Source of the DNA: Flavobacterium sp. N3904
GTDB lineage: Bacteria; Bacteroidota; Bacteroidia; Flavobacteriales; Flavobacteriaceae
Assembly: GCF_025947305.1 (NCBI RefSeq)
Contig: NZ_CP110009.1
Span: 930,001 to 994,000, forward strand
Length of the DNA stretch: 64,000 nt
Reading direction: 5' to 3'
This document shows positions 62,362-64,000 of the stretch, piece by piece. Below the pieces are notes generated by a model that worked only from the letters and a program-made list of their open reading frames with translations, was not told the DNA's origin and did not search any database. The translations under genes were made by a program, and so were the position numbers. Within the stretch, counting starts at the first letter, position 1. Every line of letters begins with the position of its first letter.

Positions 62362-63114
62362 ATGAAAAAAATAATAGTACTATTGACCTTGGTTTTAATC
62401 CACAGCTATTGTAAAGGGCAGGATTTACCTTCGATCCAAACCGATAGACCCGACCAAACCGAATGCCCATTCATCGTACCGCAAAATTACTTTCAATTGG
62501 AAAATGGTCTTTCGTTTGAACAAATAGATGCAAATACCAATCAAATTGTTGCTCCAACAATTTTGACCCGTTTTGGAATTAACGACCATTTTGAACTACG
62601 GCTAACTACAGAATACATTGTAAACACAGAAATATCGAATACAGTTTCGGGAATTAGTCCGATTTATGTAGGTTTTAAAACCCGTCTGTTTGAAGAAAAA
62701 GGAATCATTCCAGTTACCTCTTTTATTGGTCAGATTATGTTGCCAAAAATGGCTTCCCGACAATTTCAAACTACCAATTATGCTCCAGAATTTAGATTTA
62801 CAATGCAGCACACATTGAGCAGTAAACAGACTTTAAGCTATAACATGGGCGCCGAATGGGATGGAGAAACGCCTGCTGCCACTTTTTTGTATACGCTGAC
62901 AACCGGTTATTCCTTTACGGAAAAAATAGGAGGTTATATTGAATTCTATGGATTCTTCCCTCAATTTGAAAAACCAGACAATCGATTTGATGCAGGGTTT
63001 ACTTATTTAATAAATCCAAACCAGCAATTGGATCTTTCGGGAGGAATCAGTTTGTCTAAAACTTCTCCCGACTATTATGTTTCTGTTGGTTATTCCTTCC
63101 GATTCAAAATATAA
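62362..63114 (+). CDS. Outer-membrane transporter-like beta barrel (Phenol_MetA_deg type)
   Basis: 250 residues with a signal peptide (1-19, ending CKG). IQTDRPDQTECPFIVPQNYFQLENG is the start typical of the PF13557 transporter family, followed by beta strands every 10-12 residues and a final aromatic strand VSVGYSFRFKI. Probably an outer-membrane channel or porin. It diverges from mntH, sharing a possible operator, so a link to manganese is possible but unproven. Confidence 0.85.
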   Translation: MKKIIVLLTLVLIHSYCKGQDLPSIQTDRPDQTECPFIVPQNYFQLENGLSFEQIDANTNQIVAPTILTRFGINDHFELRLTTEYIVNTEISNTVSGISPIYVGFKTRLFEEKGIIPVTSFIGQIMLPKMASRQFQTTNYAPEFRFTMQHTLSSKQTLSYNMGAEWDGETPAATFLYTLTTGYSFTEKIGGYIEFYGFFPQFEKPDNRFDAGFTYLINPNQQLDLSGGISLSKTSPDYYVSVGYSFRFKI

Positions 63115-63133
63115 ATTATTGCTTTAAATTGTC

Positions 63134-63141
63134 TATTTTTG
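63134..63141 (+). promoter_or_regulatory. Promoter -7 box immediately before crtY
   Basis: TATTTTTG, exact TAnnTTTG, only 3 bases before the ATG at 63145, which would give an almost leaderless message. Confidence 0.5.
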
Positions 63142-63144
63142 AAA

Positions 63145-64000
63145 ATGATTTCAGCCCAAAGCCAACATTACGACTATATTTTTACCGGTACAGGTTTGGC
63201 CGCTTTGATGACAGTGTATAAAATGGTTTTATCAAAAAAATTTGATGATAAACACCTTTTACTGCTGGATCCAAATCTCAAAAAAACCAATGACAGAACT
63301 TGGTGTTTCTGGGAAGAAAACACAACCCTTTGGGAGAAAAGCATTTCAAAAAAATGGGATAATGCTCTATTTATTAACGGAAATTATAATCGTAATTTAA
63401 CGTTAAAACCTTATAAATATAATCAAATTCGAGGATTGGACTTTTACAGACTGATTTTTGATGTGCTGGAAAAACAAAAGAATATTACCATTATAAACGA
63501 AGAAGTAATCCACATCAACGAACTCGAGAATCATGTTTTTGTAGCAACTCCATCGCAGAGTTTTACTTCTGAACGGGTGCTTAATAGTGTGTACGATAAA
63601 AATACTGTAGAAAATCAACAACGTTATCCAGTCTTACAACAGCATTTCATTGGCTGGTTTATTCAAAGCGAAGAAGCTGTTTTCAATCCAGATCAGGCAA
63701 CCTTTATGGACTTTTCTGTAGCCCAAAAAGGGAATACGCGATTTATGTATGTTTTGCCAACAACAACCAACGAAGCTTTGATAGAATACACCTTGTTTTC
63801 TCAGTCTCTTTTGGAACAATCTGAATACGAATTGGAAATTGCAAAATACATTCAGAAACTGGGCATTCGTAACTATAAAATTATCGAAAAAGAACAAGGC
63901 AGCATCCCGATGACCTGCTATCCTTTTTGGAAAAAAAACACAAAAAGAGTACTCAATATAGGAACTGCCGGCGGATGGACCAAATCCAGCACAGGCTATA
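63145..64000 (+). CDS. crtY: Lycopene beta-cyclase (5' part, runs off the window)
   Basis: 285 residues are visible from ATG 63145. It begins with a dinucleotide-binding segment (YIFTGTGLAALMT), has the cyclase hallmarks DRTWCFWEE, the VLQQHFIGWFI segment, NPDQATFMDF and PMTCYPFW, and continues to the edge at NIGTAGGWTKSSTGY. Converts lycopene to beta-carotene at the membrane using flavin, a step towards zeaxanthin-type pigments. The end is missing. Confidence 0.92.
   Translation, partial: MISAQSQHYDYIFTGTGLAALMTVYKMVLSKKFDDKHLLLLDPNLKKTNDRTWCFWEENTTLWEKSISKKWDNALFINGNYNRNLTLKPYKYNQIRGLDFYRLIFDVLEKQKNITIINEEVIHINELENHVFVATPSQSFTSERVLNSVYDKNTVENQQRYPVLQQHFIGWFIQSEEAVFNPDQATFMDFSVAQKGNTRFMYVLPTTTNEALIEYTLFSQSLLEQSEYELEIAKYIQKLGIRNYKIIEKEQGSIPMTCYPFWKKNTKRVLNIGTAGGWTKSSTGY

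Noticed and set aside
1..64000. Search for CRISPR arrays, tRNA or rRNA genes, integrases, transposases, toxin-antitoxin pairs and defence islands
   Set aside because: No spaced direct repeats, no cloverleaf or rRNA-like stretches, and no recognisable recombinase or defence domain was seen; the only tandem repeat is the GATTGCA heptamer.

Overview
The window is a stretch of ordinary-looking chromosome from a member of the Bacteroidota, almost certainly a Flavobacterium or close relative. The evidence is the low G+C content, the repeated promoter -7 box TAnnTTTG upstream of genes on both strands, the near absence of Shine-Dalgarno sequences, two secreted enzymes with C-terminal type IX secretion sorting domains (YPNPA...KLVVK and a related tail), carotenoid lycopene cyclase, and many small envelope proteins typical of the group. 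I see no rRNA, tRNA, CRISPR array, insertion sequence, prophage or recognised defence system.

Layout. 1-7000: the start of a probable lipoprotein gene and a short GT5-like protein on the minus strand, diverging from panC-panD (pantothenate), an alpha/beta-hydrolase-fold protein, radA and a GT51 transglycosylase with an AsmA-like N-terminus. 7000-9550: an overlapping LytTR response regulator and TPR histidine kinase. 9.7-14.3 kb: a VWA lipoprotein, a DUF4139 (MuiA-like) protein and a secreted PQQ-type sugar dehydrogenase. 14.4-17.5 kb: aldo/keto reductase, OmpA-family lipoprotein and exonuclease III. 17.7-21.8 kb: a two-domain acyltransferase (OlsF-like), a DUF2752/TM2/DUF805 membrane-protein run and a 2-hydroxyacid dehydrogenase. 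21.9-28.5 kb: NhaA, three uncharacterised envelope genes in a row and a low-complexity secreted protein. 28.7-34.5 kb: an NTF2-like lipoprotein, the ferrous-iron genes feoA-feoB plus a 40-residue Cys-rich peptide, a SCO protein, a DMT transporter and an SDR protein. 34.6-41.1 kb: a membrane M28 peptidase, a Zn-ribbon protein, a GNAT/nitrilase pair split by one in-frame TAG, a short SSB and ferritin. 41.2-50 kb: unknown secreted protein, CAT-like acyltransferase, HAD phosphatase, metG, small genes and a secreted M1 peptidase. 50-57.8 kb: two tandem paralogous outer-membrane proteins, serS, a TPR protein, DUF4286, rsmA (ksgA) and mgtE. 57.8-64 kb: proC, a LOG-family protein, mntR, an Nramp-Usp fusion (mntH), a divergent outer-membrane transporter and the start of crtY.

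Metal homeostasis is a recurrent theme: feoAB with a palindrome at its promoter, ferritin, mgtE, and an mntH-mntR pair with two candidate regulatory dyads, one of which has exactly the outer arms of the DtxR/IdeR consensus.

The observations most worth checking are: the amber codon that divides a GNAT-nitrilase protein normally found as one chain; the candidate MntR operators and the possible inclusion of an outer-membrane porin-like gene in that regulon; an esterase-fold protein in which the nucleophile elbow reads GHDTT, with Asp in place of Ser; a SusC-plug-like VVVTGYG segment inside a DUF4139 protein; an AsmA-like/GT51 fusion; and at least four kinds of structured intergenic repeats. I did not find clear evidence for a wholly new multi-gene system.
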